Below, in pieces: positions 63,494 through 64,000 of a stretch of DNA of 64,000 nucleotides. The notes beneath the pieces are model-generated. The model did not search any database. It had not been told where the DNA came from and saw nothing but the letters and a program-made list of their open reading frames with translations. The position numbers were made by a program, and so were the translations under genes. The stretch's first letter is position 1, and each line of letters opens with the position of its first letter. Origin of the DNA: Sulfitobacter faviae (GTDB lineage: Bacteria; Pseudomonadota; Alphaproteobacteria; Rhodobacterales; Rhodobacteraceae). The stretch covers positions 3,100,001 to 3,164,000 of the forward strand of contig NZ_PGFQ01000001.1 in NCBI RefSeq assembly GCF_029870955.1, read 5' to 3'.

Positions 63494-64000
63494 TCAGCCG
63501 TTGCCCGCGCTTTTGCCGGGGTTGCGCGGCTGCGGGCGCGTGGGGATCTCTTTCAGCAAGCCGCCCACCCCATCGCCGCGATATCCGCGCTGGTGACGGG
63601 AATGCCGCAGACCAGCCGCGACAGCACCCAATCGGCTCCGTTGAGCGCGGGCGAACGGGCACAGCCCGGCAGGCCGATCACGGCGCGGGTGCCAAGTTGG
63701 CCGAGAAAAAGCAGATTGCCCGGATCGACCGGCATGCCAAAGCGCGTCACCTCGCCCCCGCCGCGCGCAGGGCGGAGGGGGCCACGTCATTGATGTCCGA
63801 CGTGGCGGAGGCGGTGAGGATCAGGACCAGATCGGTCTCTGCCGCGGCAATCGCCTCGGCCAGCGGGGCGCTGCGATGGGGAACGGTTACAACATCGCAA
63901 AGGGTCACATTAAGCGCCGTCAGCCGCCCCTCCACCGCGGCGCGGCCCTTGTCACCGGCGCCGCCGGGCACATCAGTAATGATCAGCGTGGCATCGCGCA
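63494..64000 (-). CDS. Molybdopterin-binding protein, C-terminal part (partial; two apparent frameshifts)
   Basis: The gene enters from beyond the right edge. The visible part is a MoCF-binding-type domain like MoeA/MogA: LIITDVPGG, LVLILTASATSDINDVAPSALRAAGG, then VTRFGMPVDPGNLLFLGQLG and VIGLPGCARSPALNG. Two frame breaks occur, at the five-C run 63755-63759 and at the four-C run 63568-63571 (plus strand); adding one base to each gives a frame ending MGVGGLLKEIPTRPQPRNPG at 63494. Such proteins often lie beside molybdenum hydroxylase genes and probably help cofactor handling. The full length is not visible. Confidence 0.75.

Overview
The window is GC-rich, densely packed DNA from an alphaproteobacterium of the Rhodobacterales, most like the Roseobacter group. 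I infer this from gene content and protein style: a tandem cox cluster encoding a form II CoxL, a GTA-type holin with its N-acetylmuramidase, lexA with a GTTC-N7-GTTC box, the ccm genes, and an infC that appears to start at AUC. The genus cannot be fixed from sequence alone. No rRNA, tRNA, CRISPR array, insertion sequence or replication origin was seen. Most of the window looks like core chromosome.

Layout. 0-1 kb: cold-shock protein (partial) and pdxH, leftward. 1-8.1 kb: fabI, gpt, an aminotransferase, a PpiD-like chaperone, trpE and an aspartoacylase-family hydrolase, rightward. 8.1-9.7 kb: a divergent polysaccharide deacetylase, leftward. 9.9-15.4 kb: trpG-trpD-ung-trpC-moaC-moeA, mostly with overlapping stop/start codons, then lexA. 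15.4-17.4 kb: comEC, leftward. 17.5-21.1 kb: gltX, gltA and a small unknown gene. 21.1-28.9 kb, leftward: enoyl-CoA hydratase, ccmH, ccmF, GTA-type holin, endolysin, ccmE, argC, murI and an acyltransferase. 28.9-33.4 kb: a large indolepyruvate ferredoxin oxidoreductase with a divergent LysR regulator. 33.7-38.2 kb: purL facing the CoxE/CoxD-like pair. 38.4-44.2 kb: a glycosyltransferase/sulfotransferase/FkbM cluster. 44.3-47.7 kb: pyrC, pyrE, dnaB. 47.7-48.1 kb: a tandem REP-like palindromic repeat. 48.1-50.3 kb: an exported hydrolase and a fatty acid hydroxylase-type membrane protein. 50.4-57.4 kb: alr, a two-TM coiled-coil protein, radA, cvpA, purF, a small acidic membrane protein, infC. 57.5-59.4 kb: an OmpA-family protein with a very long Glu/Ala-rich region. 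59.6-64 kb: coxM, coxL, coxS and the end of a molybdopterin-binding protein.

A property of the whole window matters for reading it. At least 13 sites in twelve genes carry an apparent frameshift that is repaired by adding exactly one G or C to a G/C run (aminotransferase, aspartoacylase-like twice, gltX, ccmF, endolysin, sulfotransferase-glycosyltransferase fusion, alr, purF, ompA-like, coxM, molybdopterin-binding gene twice). A fourteenth site would explain a false fusion of the membrane hydroxylase with the exported hydrolase. All are contractions and none involves A/T runs, which points to sequencing or assembly error rather than gene decay. I therefore annotate these as single genes.

Points of most biological interest are the GTA-type lysis pair placed inside the cytochrome c maturation locus, the tandem REP-like element after dnaB, the glycan-modification cluster containing a sulfotransferase-like/glycosyltransferase fusion, and the separation of CoxD/CoxE-like maturation genes from the form II coxSLM genes.
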